A DNA stretch of 64,000 bases from Dehalococcoidia bacterium (GCA_022827095.1 JAJDTP010000005.1:124001-188000); one strand, 5' to 3'; shown: positions 33,705 through 43,411, counted from the first letter of the stretch. Notes: generated from the sequence alone by a model not told the origin. Program-made: numbers and translations.

Positions 33705-35630
33705 TCAGTCAGCCGCCGCCGGGGACAATCCGTCCGCTCCGATGACCTCGCCCCCAACCGGCGCGACGTCGACGCTTGGCCCGGACAACCCGTAGTTGAT
33801 GGCGTACAGCTGGGCGTACACGCCGCCGGCTTCCAGCAACTCGTCATGCGAGCCTACCTCGGCGACGCGCCCCCGGTCCAGCACCACGATCTTGTCAGCG
33901 TTGCGTATCGTGGACAGGCGGTGTGCGATAACGATCGAGGTTCGGTCCTTGAGAATCCGGTTCAAGGCTTGCTGGATCAGCAGTTCCGTATGGGTATCGA
34001 TGTTGGCCGTCGCCTCGTCCAGCACCAGTATCCGCGGATTCCCGACAATCGCCCGGGCGAAGCTGATCAACTGCCGCTGCCCGATGCTCAGGTTGACCCC
34101 GCGTTCCGCCAGTTCCGCGTCGTAACCGCCGTCCATTTCCATTATGAAGTCATGGGCGCCCACGGCTTTGGAGGCGGCGATCATTTCCTCTTCGGTAGCG
34201 TCCCCATTTTGATACCGGATGTTCTCGCTAACCGTGCCGGAGAACAGGTAAGGCTCCTGCAATACCATGCTCATCTGGTGCACCAGCGATTTTCGGGTCA
34301 CGTCCCGCAGATCGTATCCGTCGACGGTGATCGACCCGCCCGTAACGTCCGCTGACCGGTGCAGCAGATTCACCAGGGTGCTTTTGCCCGCGCCGGTCGA
34401 TCCCACCAGCGCAACGTTCTCACCGGCCTTGATGTGCAGGTTGATGTTCTTGAGAACGTCGGTCCCCGGCAGATAGTGGAAGGTCACGTCGTTGTACCGG
34501 ATCTCGCCCTTGACCTCCGGCAGCTGTTGGGCGTCCGGTTTGTCCAGGATGTCCGGATCAAGGTCCAGAACCTCAAAGATTCTCACGCCGGCCGCCATCG
34601 CCCGCTGCAACTGGCTGTACTGCATGGTGAGCTGGCGTATCGGCTCGAAGAACCTCTGGATCCACAGCGCGAATGCGGCCAGCGTGCCCACCTCCAGCGC
34701 GTCCCGTTGCAACAGGAACCCGCCAAACAGCACCACGCCGATACCGATACCCAGACCGATGAGCAACTCCACCAGTGGTTGCAGCATTCCCGAATACCGC
34801 GCCGCTTCCAGGTTTGCGTCCAGGTATTCCTGGTTCAGCGTCCGGAAATGCGCCAGGTTCTCGTCCTGGCGGTTCAGGCTCTGCACCACGCGCACGCCGG
34901 TGATGTTCTGGTTGTACTCGCCGTTGACCATGGCGATGGCCCGGCGGATGCGCATGAACGAATGCCGCGCGAACCGCTGCCAGTACATCATGATCACCGT
35001 GAGAATGGGCACCACGAGCATGCACACCAGGGCCAATTGCCAGTCGATCACCAACATCAGGATGATGATCGCGCCCACCGTCACCAACTCGGCTAGCGCC
35101 AGAGCCAGCAGCTCGAAGGTTTCCTGCAATTGCAGCACGTCCGACTGCATGCGGGACATGATGCGGCCGATCGGCGTCCGGTGGTAGAACGCGTTGGACT
35201 GGTTCTGCAGGTGGCTGAACATCCCGGACCGCAGGTCGTACAGGATGTGTTGCCCCGTCAACGATATGAAAATGAATTGCAGGCGGTTGGACAGGAAATG
35301 GATCACGGTGATGACCATGAACGCGGCGCCAATGACGTGGACCCGGTTTACGCTTCCTTCAGCAATGGCCCAGTCAATGCCGTATTTGATCAGCAACGGT
35401 ATCGCCGCGTTAACCGCCGCGTAGGTCAGCAACGAAGCCAGGGCGATGAGCGCGAACTTGCGGTAGGGCTTGATGTAGGTCATAAAACGCGCCACGACCC
35501 GGTTGTCGTAAACGCGCCCGACCACGTCCTCGTCCGTCAGGTTGTCGTTGGTGGGGGCGAACATGCTGTCGGCGGAGGTGCCACGCATCCCCCCCATCAT
35601 GCCGCCGCCCATGCCGCCGCCGCGCATCAT
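33705..35630 (-). CDS. ABC exporter subunit, permease-ATPase fusion with intact catalytic Glu
   Basis: 641-residue half-transporter of the type IV (MsbA-like) exporter fold. The N-terminus is unusual: MMRGGGMGGGMMGGMRG. Six membrane segments span about 55-330, and the nucleotide-binding domain about 385-610: Walker A GSTGAGKST, signature NLSIGQRQ (second Gly replaced by Ile), Walker B LVLDEAT with the catalytic Glu, and H-loop IAHRLST. It overlaps the upstream ABC gene by four bases, so the two likely form one heterodimer. Substrate unknown; multidrug or lipid export is possible. Confidence 0.92.
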   Translation of the reverse strand: MMRGGGMGGGMMGGMRGTSADSMFAPTNDNLTDEDVVGRVYDNRVVARFMTYIKPYRKFALIALASLLTYAAVNAAIPLLIKYGIDWAIAEGSVNRVHVIGAAFMVITVIHFLSNRLQFIFISLTGQHILYDLRSGMFSHLQNQSNAFYHRTPIGRIMSRMQSDVLQLQETFELLALALAELVTVGAIIILMLVIDWQLALVCMLVVPILTVIMMYWQRFARHSFMRIRRAIAMVNGEYNQNITGVRVVQSLNRQDENLAHFRTLNQEYLDANLEAARYSGMLQPLVELLIGLGIGIGVVLFGGFLLQRDALEVGTLAAFALWIQRFFEPIRQLTMQYSQLQRAMAAGVRIFEVLDLDPDILDKPDAQQLPEVKGEIRYNDVTFHYLPGTDVLKNINLHIKAGENVALVGSTGAGKSTLVNLLHRSADVTGGSITVDGYDLRDVTRKSLVHQMSMVLQEPYLFSGTVSENIRYQNGDATEEEMIAASKAVGAHDFIMEMDGGYDAELAERGVNLSIGQRQLISFARAIVGNPRILVLDEATANIDTHTELLIQQALNRILKDRTSIVIAHRLSTIRNADKIVVLDRGRVAEVGSHDELLEAGGVYAQLYAINYGLSGPSVDVAPVGGEVIGADGLSPAAAD

Positions 35631-37435
35631 AGGGCAGCCCTCCCGTAGGCCGGCACTGCTGCCTCCAGCAACACTTCTTCCTGCGGCCGCAGTTGCAGTT
35701 CGTAGATGCTCTGGTATATGCCGTCATTGCGCACCAGCTCATCGTGCGAGCCTCGTTCCGCAATGACGCCCTTGTCCAGGACCAGGATCTGGTCCGCTTC
35801 CCGCACGGTGCTGAGGCGATGAGCGATAACGAAGGTGGTCCTGCCTTTCATGACCTCGGTCATCGCGCGGTGAATTTGCCGTTCCGTCTCGACGTCGACG
35901 CTCGATGTGGAGTCGTCCAGGATCAACACCGGCGGGTCGATCAGTATCGTCCGCGCAATGGACAGTCGCTGCCGCTGTCCTCCCGATAACGTAGTTCCGC
36001 GCTCACCGACCCACGTGTCGTAACCGCCGGGCAACGACATGATCTGGTCATGCAGTTGGGCCACCTTGGCCGCGCGTTCCACGTCCTGCTGGGTGGCGCC
36101 CACCACGCCGTATGCGATGTTGTCGCGAATGCTCGCGCTGAACAGGTACACGTCCTGGTGCACTATGCCCACGTTGTGGCGCAAGGACTGCAACGTGAAA
36201 TCCCGAATGTCCATGCCATCGATGGTGATCTCGCCCGAGGTCACGTCGTAGAAGCGAGGCAACAGGCTGACCACGGTGGTCTTTCCGCTGCCTGGCGCGC
36301 CCAGGATCGCCGTTACCTGTCCTGGTTTGGCGTCCAGGTCCACTTGCCGCAGCGCCGGCGCCCGGTCCTCATAGGCGAACGCGACATTATCGAAGCGAAC
36401 GTGACCGTTGGCGCGACCCATGTCCTTTGCGTGGACACGTTCCGTGACCGGTGACACCGTGTCCAGCACGTTGAACAACCGCTGGCCCGATGAGATCGCC
36501 CTGGAGAAGGTGTTGATGATTTGGGCAGAGGCCCGAATGGGGAAAGTCAGCTGGTTGAGGTACAGGAAGAACATCGCAAGCTGGCCCGGCGTCAGGTCGC
36601 CACGCACCACCAGCCAGCCACCGATCCAGAGGATGACGCCCAGCGCGAAGGTGAAGTAAAGCGTCATCCACGCACTGTTGGTGCCCTGCATCCGCTCGGC
36701 GTCGTAGTACTCGACACGCAGTTCCTCGGCCTTTCGGTTGTACTTGGAACGCTCGTAGTCCTCGGAGGCAAATGCCTTGACCACGTGCATCCCGGCCAGG
36801 TTTTCCTGCAGGACCGTCACCGACTGGCCCATCACTTCCTGCACGTGCAGCCACTTGCGCCGCAGCGCGCGCATGACGAAAGAGGAGCGCAGGACGATGG
36901 CCGGCACGAAGATCATGCTCAGCAGCGCCAACTGCCAGTTCACCACGAACAATATGATCGGGATCGCAAGGATCCGCACCACTACGTCCAGCGAGCGGAT
37001 CATGCCCATGTTCACGAAGCGGCGCATGGCCTCCACGTCGGCCGTCGCCCGGGACATGAGATCCCCGGTGTGCTCCTTGTCGTGGAAGGCGAAGCTCACA
37101 TTCTGGAGCTTGTCGTACAGCAGGTTTCTGCAGTCAAAGGCGACCTTCTGGGAAAGGGATTCCGTCGTGTAGGTGCGACCGAAGTCACAGAAGCCACGCC
37201 CCAGGCTCACCCCAAGGATGCCGAGGCCAAACATCACCAAGGCGGTCAGCGTGAAGTCCTTCCTGAAGAACCCCTTGCTCACCGGGTCCTGCCCCACCAT
37301 CAGGTCAATGGCGCTGCCGAACAGCCACGGCAGAGCCAGGGAGAACCCAATCGACACCAGGGCGGTTATGTAGGCGAGGGAAAGCCGAGTCGGGTAGTTG
37401 CCGGCCATGCCGATGATGCGCCAGAGGATGCCCAT
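35627..37435 (-). CDS. ABC exporter subunit with degenerate Walker B
   Basis: 602-residue half-transporter with six membrane segments (about 15-310) and a nucleotide-binding domain (about 345-580): Walker A GAPGSGKTT, canonical signature TLSGGQRQ, Walker B LILDDST in which the catalytic Glu is Asp, and IAHRLST. Together with the downstream partner this gives one degenerate and one active ATP site, as in TM287/288-type heterodimers. It is the first gene of the pair; ATG 37435. Confidence 0.92.
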   Translation of the reverse strand: MGILWRIIGMAGNYPTRLSLAYITALVSIGFSLALPWLFGSAIDLMVGQDPVSKGFFRKDFTLTALVMFGLGILGVSLGRGFCDFGRTYTTESLSQKVAFDCRNLLYDKLQNVSFAFHDKEHTGDLMSRATADVEAMRRFVNMGMIRSLDVVVRILAIPIILFVVNWQLALLSMIFVPAIVLRSSFVMRALRRKWLHVQEVMGQSVTVLQENLAGMHVVKAFASEDYERSKYNRKAEELRVEYYDAERMQGTNSAWMTLYFTFALGVILWIGGWLVVRGDLTPGQLAMFFLYLNQLTFPIRASAQIINTFSRAISSGQRLFNVLDTVSPVTERVHAKDMGRANGHVRFDNVAFAYEDRAPALRQVDLDAKPGQVTAILGAPGSGKTTVVSLLPRFYDVTSGEITIDGMDIRDFTLQSLRHNVGIVHQDVYLFSASIRDNIAYGVVGATQQDVERAAKVAQLHDQIMSLPGGYDTWVGERGTTLSGGQRQRLSIARTILIDPPVLILDDSTSSVDVETERQIHRAMTEVMKGRTTFVIAHRLSTVREADQILVLDKGVIAERGSHDELVRNDGIYQSIYELQLRPQEEVLLEAAVPAYGRAAL

Positions 37436-37628
37436 TATCGACCTTTGCCTGCCGCGCGACCGCCCGTATTTCTGCTCAGAGTGTTACAGACCGAGCTACG
37501 AGAATCGCAAGGGCACACGGCATCCGCTACGAACCCGGATGCGATTATGAAATCGGATAGCATAGGCCCTGCAATATACACCCGACGGCAGTACAGGGCA
37601 AGTTATACGGCTGCAATTATTACCGAAT

Positions 37629-38012
37629 TCAGCCGAATACCCTGACCAGCGTCACCATTACCGCCACCGTCATGCCGGCGAAGCCCAGCAACATCGCCGC
37701 AACCAGTCCGACCACCCATTTGACGATGCTGGTCTTGAAGTCCGCAATGCTGACCTTCAAGTCGGCGACCGTATTTTTAACCTCGGCGATTTCACCCTTG
37801 ACCTCGGCGATTTCGCCCCTGACCTCGGCGATTTCACCCTTGACTTCAGCGAACTTGTCCAGCATCTCGGTTCTGAGTTCGCGCAGGTCTTCCTTGGTCG
37901 CCAATTCGCCGGCTACGATGTTGGCGATGCCCTCGGTGACGGCATCAGCCTGCTCCTCGGGAAAGCCGGCTTCCCGCATACGCCGCCGCATCTGCAAAGT
38001 GTCCAACAACAT
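37629..38012 (-). CDS. DUF1640-like coiled-coil protein with C-terminal membrane anchor
   Basis: 127-residue protein. The N-terminal helix is AGFPEEQADAVTEGIANIV, then ATKEDLRELRTEML, a seven-residue repeat EVKGEIA/EVRGEIA (about 57-80) forming a coiled coil, and a C-terminal membrane helix (about 100-124, VGLVAAMLLGFAGMTVAVMV). This matches the layout of DUF1640/CCDC90-type proteins. Role unknown. Tandem 21-bp repeats encode the coiled coil. Confidence 0.8.
   Translation of the reverse strand: MLLDTLQMRRRMREAGFPEEQADAVTEGIANIVAGELATKEDLRELRTEMLDKFAEVKGEIAEVRGEIAEVKGEIAEVKNTVADLKVSIADFKTSIVKWVVGLVAAMLLGFAGMTVAVMVTLVRVFG
37780..37842. repeat. Three tandem 21-bp units encoding heptad repeats
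   Basis: Units at 37780-37800, 37801-37821 and 37822-37842; units 1 and 3 are identical and unit 2 differs at two bases. Each encodes one heptad of the coiled coil. Confidence 0.9.
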
Positions 38013-38143
38013 CGTGAAATCTCCCGGTCATCCGGCACGACGTACCGCAGTGATTATTGCCGCCGTCGCCATTGAAGCGCAGGTCAAAATCGCGGCCTCA
38101 GCTAAGGCAATCATACCCTTCTGCGGCCGCCTGATTACCATTG

Positions 38144-39844
38144 TCATCGCTCCATGCGATCTGGCGCGGACATGCCCATCAGCGTCAGGGTCCGCCGGAA
38201 CACGACCTGCGCGGCGGCAACCAGTTTGAGCCGTGCCAGCGTCACCTCATTGTCCTCCGGGTTGGCTGAGATGACCCGGCAATTTTCGTAGAAATGGTGG
38301 AATGCGGTCGCCAATTCCATGGCGTAGTGGGGCAGGTGGTGTGGCTCCAGGTTTTCCGCTATCTGTACGATCAACTCGGACAACCGCAACATGGTGCGGA
38401 TCAGCGCCAGCTCATTGGGGTGGGTGAGCAGCGAAACATCTCCACCGGAAAAGTCGATGCCGCGCTCGCCGGACAGGTTCAGGATGCTGGCGTTCCGGGC
38501 GTGGGCATATTGCACGTAGTACACCGGGTTTTCCGACGATTCGCGCGTGGCCAGTTCCAGGTCGAATTCCATCTGCGTGGACGCCGCCCGTGCCAGGAAA
38601 AAGTACCGGCACGCATCCATGCCCACCTCGTCCACCAACTCCCGCAACGTGACGAAATCGCCGGTCCGCTTGGAGGCGCGCACGGTTTCATCCCCGCGTT
38701 TCAGCGTCACCATCTGGGAGATCAGCACGGTGAGGTTTTCCGGCTCCACGCCAAGCGCAGATACTGCCGCCTTCATCCTGGGCACGTGGCCCTGGTGGTC
38801 TGCGCCCCAGATATCGATCACTCGGTCAAACCCGCGCCCGCTGAACTTGTTGTAGTGATAGGCGATGTCCGAGGCAAAATAGGTCGGTTCGCCCGACGAA
38901 CGCACCACCACGTTGTCCCGTTCGTCCCCGAGAGCCGCGGAATTGAACCAGAGTGCTCCGCTCCGTTCGGCGAGATGACCGCCCGACCGCAGCAGGGCCA
39001 TGGCCCGGTCGTAGTCGCTGGTGGGAGTCGCTTCGTTCTGGAACAGCCAGCGCTCACTGAACCAGTTGTCGAAATTCACGCCAATGGCGCCCAGATCATC
39101 GCGGATGAGCGCGACCATCTTCTCCCGAGCGATGTCTCCGATCCGGCGGATGGCTGCGGGTTCCGCTAGTTCCAGCAGGCCCGGGCCCTCGGTCTCGATG
39201 ATCTCCCCGGCGATGTCGGCAATGTAGTCTCCCTGGTATCCGTTTTCCGGCATCTGCGCGTCCCGGCCCAGTGCCTGTTGGTAGCGGGTCCAGACTGAGC
39301 GATAAAACGCTTCCATCTGGGAACCGGCGTCGTTGATGTAGTACTCCCGGGTGACATCGTACCCGGCCGCCTGCATGGTGTTCGCCAGGGCACTGCCCAG
39401 CACCGCGCCCCGGGTGTGGCCCACGTGGACCGGGCCCGTCGGGTTCACGCTCACGAATTCGACCATCACCTTGCGCCCGGCGCCCGCTTCAGCCGACCCG
39501 AAACCTTCGCCGGCGGCGATGACGGTCTCCACCTGCTGCTGCAGCCAGGTGTCGCTGAGTTGGAAATTGATGAACCCGGGAGGCGCCGGCTCGACGCTGG
39601 CGATCTCGGGACCCGATTGGATCCGATCCGCAATCAGTTGCGCCAACTGCATCGGGTTCGCCCGCGCCGCCCGCGCCAGGCGCAATGGCAGGTTGGTGGC
39701 GAAATCCCCGTGCTCCGGATTATTTGGCCGCTCAATCTCGATGTCCGGCGCGGTGTCCACGCTGATTGCCCCATCCCGGTTGGCCTGCTTCAGGGCGGCG
39801 GCGACAATTGCGGCTACGGTGTCTTTCACAAGCATGATGGTCAT
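38144..39844 (-). CDS. argS: Arginyl-tRNA synthetase
   Basis: 566-residue class I synthetase charging tRNA-Arg. The N-terminal additional domain is PNNPEHGDFATNLPL; the HIGH motif is GPVHVGHTRGAVLG near residue 125; the KMSK-equivalent is RASKRTGDF near 370; the C-terminal anticodon-binding DALR domain contains the YVQYAHARNASIL segment and ends MGMSAPDRM. Two in-frame ATG codons (39844 and 39835) are possible starts. The window also encodes tRNA-Arg(CCG). Confidence 0.96.
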   Translation of the reverse strand: MTIMLVKDTVAAIVAAALKQANRDGAISVDTAPDIEIERPNNPEHGDFATNLPLRLARAARANPMQLAQLIADRIQSGPEIASVEPAPPGFINFQLSDTWLQQQVETVIAAGEGFGSAEAGAGRKVMVEFVSVNPTGPVHVGHTRGAVLGSALANTMQAAGYDVTREYYINDAGSQMEAFYRSVWTRYQQALGRDAQMPENGYQGDYIADIAGEIIETEGPGLLELAEPAAIRRIGDIAREKMVALIRDDLGAIGVNFDNWFSERWLFQNEATPTSDYDRAMALLRSGGHLAERSGALWFNSAALGDERDNVVVRSSGEPTYFASDIAYHYNKFSGRGFDRVIDIWGADHQGHVPRMKAAVSALGVEPENLTVLISQMVTLKRGDETVRASKRTGDFVTLRELVDEVGMDACRYFFLARAASTQMEFDLELATRESSENPVYYVQYAHARNASILNLSGERGIDFSGGDVSLLTHPNELALIRTMLRLSELIVQIAENLEPHHLPHYAMELATAFHHFYENCRVISANPEDNEVTLARLKLVAAAQVVFRRTLTLMGMSAPDRMER

Positions 39845-39875
39845 CCAACTGGGAAAAGATTGGGCCGGGCTTTAC

Positions 39876-39881
39876 ATGGTA
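39876..39881 (-). promoter_or_regulatory. Extended -10 element of argS
   Basis: TGCTACCAT on the minus strand, about 31 bases before the first argS ATG; TGCTAnnnT type. Confidence 0.5.
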
Positions 39882-39945
39882 GCATCCGAGCGTATTTCGC
39901 GTCCCGGCGACAGTCACCGCGGTAACTGTTCAGAATTCAGGAGGT

Positions 39946-40055
39946 TGTCATTGCGAGGCGCTTGCGCCGTGGCAATCTCGACCCCTTAGCAGCGCCGTCT
40001 GTTCGGAAGGACTCCCTTGCGCCAACAGGATTGCCGCGCTTCGCTCGCAATAACA
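39946..40055. repeat. MITE-like palindromic repeat, TGTCATTGCGAG family, copy 2
   Basis: About 110 bp. Left TGTCATTGCGAG then GTGGCAATCTCG; right AGGATTGCC then CGCTCGCAATAACA (one base changed from the consensus end). It lies between argS and the VOC gene; no coding capacity. Confidence 0.82.
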
Positions 40056-40063
40056 CTTTCCGG

Positions 40064-40465
40064 CTACCCTTCGGCGATTTGGAACGGGTAGCCCAACGCG
40101 CTGGCGGCGGCGATGTTGGCGGTCATGTATCCCTCCGCGCTGCGGGACATGCCGTTTTCGCCGCGCATCTCGTTTCCCTTGCCGGAAAGGGCCGCGGCCT
40201 TGTCGGCGATGTCGGACACGCCGAACGCCAGGTGATACGGGCCCGGCCCGAATGTCTTCAGATATTCCCCCATGGCCGAATTCGGATCCAACGGCTCGGT
40301 GAATTCCACGTTGGTCTGGCCCACCTTGTACACGGCGTTTTTCATGCCCCGGGCCGGAAACACCTCGATCTTCACCGGTGTTATGCCGAAGTTCTCCTCG
40401 ATGTATGCGGCCATGGCATCGGCGTCGTGGACAAGGATTCGGACGTGATGTATAAACTCGAACAT
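40064..40465 (-). CDS. VOC family protein (glyoxalase/bleomycin resistance fold)
   Basis: 133-residue vicinal-oxygen-chelate protein. N-terminal FIHHVRILVHDADAMAAYIEENFGI places the first metal-type His; YHLAFGVSDIADKAAALSGKG is the second-half equivalent, and a Glu in NVEFTEPL is another ligand candidate. One module pair, as in methylmalonyl-CoA epimerase-like proteins. ATG 40465 is chosen because the upstream extension lacks similarity. Divergent from the S51 peptidase-like gene. Confidence 0.85.
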   Translation of the reverse strand: MFEFIHHVRILVHDADAMAAYIEENFGITPVKIEVFPARGMKNAVYKVGQTNVEFTEPLDPNSAMGEYLKTFGPGPYHLAFGVSDIADKAAALSGKGNEMRGENGMSRSAEGYMTANIAAASALGYPFQIAEG

Positions 40466-40515
40466 CGCCGGTTCTCCTGTGGCATGGAATAGGTTGGAAA
40501 CGGAGGCGCGCAAAA

Positions 40516-41226
40516 GTGGCGAAGCGGATCCTGTTGGTCGGGGGTGACGAGTTTCGGGCGTCCTGCGCCGGCATGGATCGTCACGTTCTTGAGGCGACCG
40601 GAGCGGCGAACCCCCGTGTCGCCATCGTACCAACGGCCGCTGCCTTTGAAAACCCTAGTCTCGCCGCGAGCAACGGCGTGCGCCACTTCACCGGCCTGGG
40701 CGCATCGGCATACGGCCTGGATGTTGTCCGCCGCGAAGATGCCGAGAATCCCCGCATCGTGGCGCAGCTGGACGGCGCCCATGTCATCTACTTCACCGGC
40801 GGCAGTCCCGATCACCTGCATTCCGTGCTCGCAGGGTCACCTCTGTTCGACGCGGTCAAATCAGCGTGCGACGCCGGCGCGATATGGGCTGGCTCCAGCG
40901 CCGGAGCGATGGTATTGGGTTCCGTGATGCGCCGTCCGTCGTCCGGCTCGCCCGTGTCCCCGGCGTTGGACATCGTGCCCAACGTGATGGTCCTCCCCCA
41001 CCACGAGCGCAGCGACCCAAACGCCGTTGCTGAACAACTGTCCGGCTCCGCAACCTTCGGGATGACGGTTTTGGGCATCGATGGCGGTTCGGGAGTGCTC
41101 CTCGACGCCGACGCCACAATTGTCCTGGGGTCCGGCAACGTGACCGTCTACCGGTCCGGCCAGTGGCGTCGTTACGCCGCCGGAGAGACGGTGTCCGGAT
41201 TGACGGTCAACGGCCCGGCGTCCTAG
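40516..41226 (+). CDS. Peptidase S51/cyanophycinase-like protein
   Basis: 236-residue class I GATase-like serine hydrolase of the S51 (dipeptidase E/cyanophycinase) group. Nucleophile elbow IWAGSSAGAMVLG near residue 128 with Ser; VIYFTGGSPDHL near 90; DIVPNVMVLPHHERSD near 155 supplies a catalytic His candidate. GTG 40516 is the start, with GGAGG 9 bases upstream. No cyanophycin synthetase is nearby, so a peptidase acting on short acidic peptides is also possible. Confidence 0.85.
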   Translation: MAKRILLVGGDEFRASCAGMDRHVLEATGAANPRVAIVPTAAAFENPSLAASNGVRHFTGLGASAYGLDVVRREDAENPRIVAQLDGAHVIYFTGGSPDHLHSVLAGSPLFDAVKSACDAGAIWAGSSAGAMVLGSVMRRPSSGSPVSPALDIVPNVMVLPHHERSDPNAVAEQLSGSATFGMTVLGIDGGSGVLLDADATIVLGSGNVTVYRSGQWRRYAAGETVSGLTVNGPAS

Positions 41227-41849
41227 CCTCGCCGGGACCGCAATTCTTCCCACACTGCCTTGGGCGACACGCCCGCGGACGCCATAAGCGTCAGCGTGTG
41301 GTACAGCAGGTCCGCTATCTCCCCAGGCAGGTTTTCCGTTTCGCCGGTCGCTGCTGCCAGGGCGGCCTCCCCGGCTTCTTCGATGACCTTCTGCCCTACC
41401 CGGCTGGTTCCCTCTGCCAAAAGGCTGGCGGTGTAGCTGCCTTCGGGCATTTCACGCTGCCGGTCCTTGATCACCGCGAACAACTCGTCAAGCACCCTCG
41501 GTCCGCCGTCGCTGCTCGTATAGTCATCGGGCAGGCCGTCCATCTGGGTGTAGAAGCAGGACACTTCCCCGGTGTGGCACGCCGGGCCGTCGGGTTCCAC
41601 CTTGAGCAGGATAGTGTCTCCGTCGCAGTCGACATACCACTCGCGCAGGTTCAGGTAGTTGCCGGACACCTCGCCCTTGTGCCACAGGTCTTCTTGGCTG
41701 CGGCTGTAGAACCATACCTGAGTGCCTTCCACCGTCCGCTTGAGCGAGCCGGGATTCATGTACCCCAGCATCAGCACCTGGCCGGTGTTGATGTCCTGCG
41801 CGATGGCAGGTACCAACCCTTTGTCGTCCAGTTTCACTTCGCTCATCAT
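41223..41849 (-). CDS. hisIE: Bifunctional phosphoribosyl-AMP cyclohydrolase/phosphoribosyl-ATP pyrophosphatase
   Basis: 208-residue histidine-biosynthesis enzyme for steps 2 and 3. The HisI half (about 1-110) includes NTGQVLMLGYMN, VDCDGDTILLKV and GPACHTGEVSCFY (zinc/metal Cys-His). The HisE half (about 118-208) has VIKDRQREMPEGSYTASLL and KVIEEAGEAALAAA. It lies in the same strand order as hisF and an intervening HAD gene: hisF, HAD, hisIE. The stop overlaps the convergent S51 gene end. Confidence 0.95.
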   Translation of the reverse strand: MMSEVKLDDKGLVPAIAQDINTGQVLMLGYMNPGSLKRTVEGTQVWFYSRSQEDLWHKGEVSGNYLNLREWYVDCDGDTILLKVEPDGPACHTGEVSCFYTQMDGLPDDYTSSDGGPRVLDELFAVIKDRQREMPEGSYTASLLAEGTSRVGQKVIEEAGEAALAAATGETENLPGEIADLLYHTLTLMASAGVSPKAVWEELRSRRG

Positions 41850-41868
41850 GTCCTCCGTTGGGTAACGG

Positions 41869-42570
41869 CTACCGCAGTTTGGCCAGGACGTCGGGCAACT
41901 CCAGCAGGCCGTGGATCTCGGCGTCCGGGGTGGGCAGGGTCGCGTCTGCCGGATGCCTGGATCTGTTGATCCATATCGCCTTCATGCCCACGGTCCGGGA
42001 ACCCATGACATCCTCGAATTGCCGGTCGCCCACGTACGCGCACTCTGAAGGATGCACCCCGAGTTCTGCCACAGCCGCGTCGAACAGGCGACGGTCGGGT
42101 TTGTAGCACCGAACGGCCTCCGACGATATGACAGCCTCCAGCTTGGCTGGTATGCGGGCCACAACGGGGTCGAGGTAAGCGTCGTCGGCGTTGGAGATCA
42201 CGGCCAGCCGGTGGGTTTGCCCCAGAATCGACAGCGCCTCGGCAGAATCCGGGAATAACGGCCGCGTGCCCAGATCGTCAATCGATTTTTGGGAGGCCGC
42301 CATGGCATCCCCGGTCAAATTCAACTCGTTGAACGCCTCTGCAAAGGCGTGAGCCCACCCGTCCAGGTAAGAGGTGAACGGGGCTCCCGGAGCGGTTCGC
42401 CGGTCCCGAAAATTCCCGGCGCCGTAGTCCCATGCGTGCCGCAGCTCTCCCGGAGTGGTTTCCAGCCCTTGCTCCGCGATGATTGCCTCGAAAGTCTGCC
42501 GCCATAGGTCGTGACCGTCCTGCGCTATCGTGTTGAACATGTCGAAGATTACGGTGGTGATAGCGCTCAT
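41869..42570 (-). CDS. HAD family hydrolase
   Basis: 233-residue haloacid-dehalogenase-type phosphatase. Motif I VIFDMFNTI (nucleophile Asp10), motif II in LAVISNADD near 130, motif III Lys in CYKPDRRLFD near 162, motif IV YVGDRQFEDVMG near 185. An alpha-helical cap follows motif I. Being between hisF and hisIE it could serve as the histidinol-phosphate phosphatase, a role HAD enzymes fill in some bacteria; this is inferred from context only. Confidence 0.85.
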   Translation of the reverse strand: MSAITTVIFDMFNTIAQDGHDLWRQTFEAIIAEQGLETTPGELRHAWDYGAGNFRDRRTAPGAPFTSYLDGWAHAFAEAFNELNLTGDAMAASQKSIDDLGTRPLFPDSAEALSILGQTHRLAVISNADDAYLDPVVARIPAKLEAVISSEAVRCYKPDRRLFDAAVAELGVHPSECAYVGDRQFEDVMGSRTVGMKAIWINRSRHPADATLPTPDAEIHGLLELPDVLAKLR

Positions 42571-42601
42571 CAGGTTCCTTGCCGTTGGTGCTAGTCTGCG
42601 G

Positions 42602-43411
42602 TCAGATTCTCATGGGAACGCCTCGGGCGTCCAGGTATTCCTTGGCCTGCGCGATGGAATATGTGCCGAAGTGGAATATGCTGGCTGCCAGCACCGCATC
42701 GGCCTCGCCGTCGGTGAAGGCGTCGTGCAGGTGTTCCAGGGTGCCGGCGCCCCCGCTGGCGATCACCGGAACCGGCACCGCCCGGGATATGGCGCGGGTC
42801 AGCGGCAGGTCGTAACCGTCCTGCTGCCCGTCTTCGTCCATGCTGGTCAGCAGGATTTCGCCCGAGCCCAGGGCAACGGTTCGCTCCGCCCACTTGACCG
42901 CGTCCAGTCCGGTGGGGTTCCGCCCGCCGTGGGTGAAGACCTGCCACCCGGAGTCGGCGTCCACCGCTAGAGAAGGATCTCGCGGAGCCGGGAATTCTTC
43001 TCCGTGCACCACCCGTCGGGCGTCGATGGCCGTAACGATGCACTGGCTGCCGAACTGCGCCGCGCCTTCGGACACCAACTCGGGCGCGTTGATCGCCGCG
43101 GTATTCACCGAAACTTTGTCGGCCCCGGCGTTCAGCATCCGTCGCACGTCGTCGATGGACCGGATCCCGCCGCCCACGGTCAGCGGTATGAAGACCTGCT
43201 CGGACACGCTGCGCACCACGTCCACCATGGTGTCACGGGAGTCGCTACTGGCTGTGATGTCCAGAAAGACCAGTTCGTCCGCGCCTTCCTCATCGTAGCG
43301 CGCGGCCAACTCTGCCGGGTCGCCCGCGTCCCGGAGGTTCACGAAACTGGTGCCTTTAACGACGCGGCCGGCGTCAACGTCCAGGCAGGGTATGATGCGG
43401 CGGGTCAGCAC
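42602..43411 (-). CDS. hisF: Imidazole glycerol phosphate synthase cyclase subunit
   Basis: 269-residue TIM barrel that uses ammonia from HisH to form IGP and AICAR. Catalytic Asp in [28 protein letters not shown], the second catalytic Asp in [10 protein letters not shown], and [13 protein letters not shown] at the C-terminus. A segment after [13 protein letters not shown] lengthens the protein slightly beyond the usual 255 or so. The GTG at 43409-43411 is the start, because the extended -10 box lies at 43448-43453 and upstream in-frame codons would not be transcribed. hisH is not in the window. Confidence 0.93.
   Translation of the reverse strand: MLTRRIIPCLDVDAGRVVKGTSFVNLRDAGDPAELAARYDEEGADELVFLDITASSDSRDTMVDVVRSVSEQVFIPLTVGGGIRSIDDVRRMLNAGADKVSVNTAAINAPELVSEGAAQFGSQCIVTAIDARRVVHGEEFPAPRDPSLAVDADSGWQVFTHGGRNPTGLDAVKWAERTVALGSGEILLTSMDEDGQQDGYDLPLTRAISRAVPVPVIASGGAGTLEHLHDAFTDGEADAVLAASIFHFGTYSIAQAKEYLDARGVPMRI

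Noticed and set aside
37780-37842. Short tandem repeats as a CRISPR array
   Set aside because: The 21-bp units are directly adjacent with no spacers and lie in frame inside a coiled-coil gene.
39845-39945. T-box or other riboswitch ahead of argS, hisS, metG or the hom-thrC genes
   Set aside because: Upstream gaps are short, and no T-box sequence or antiterminator structure was seen.
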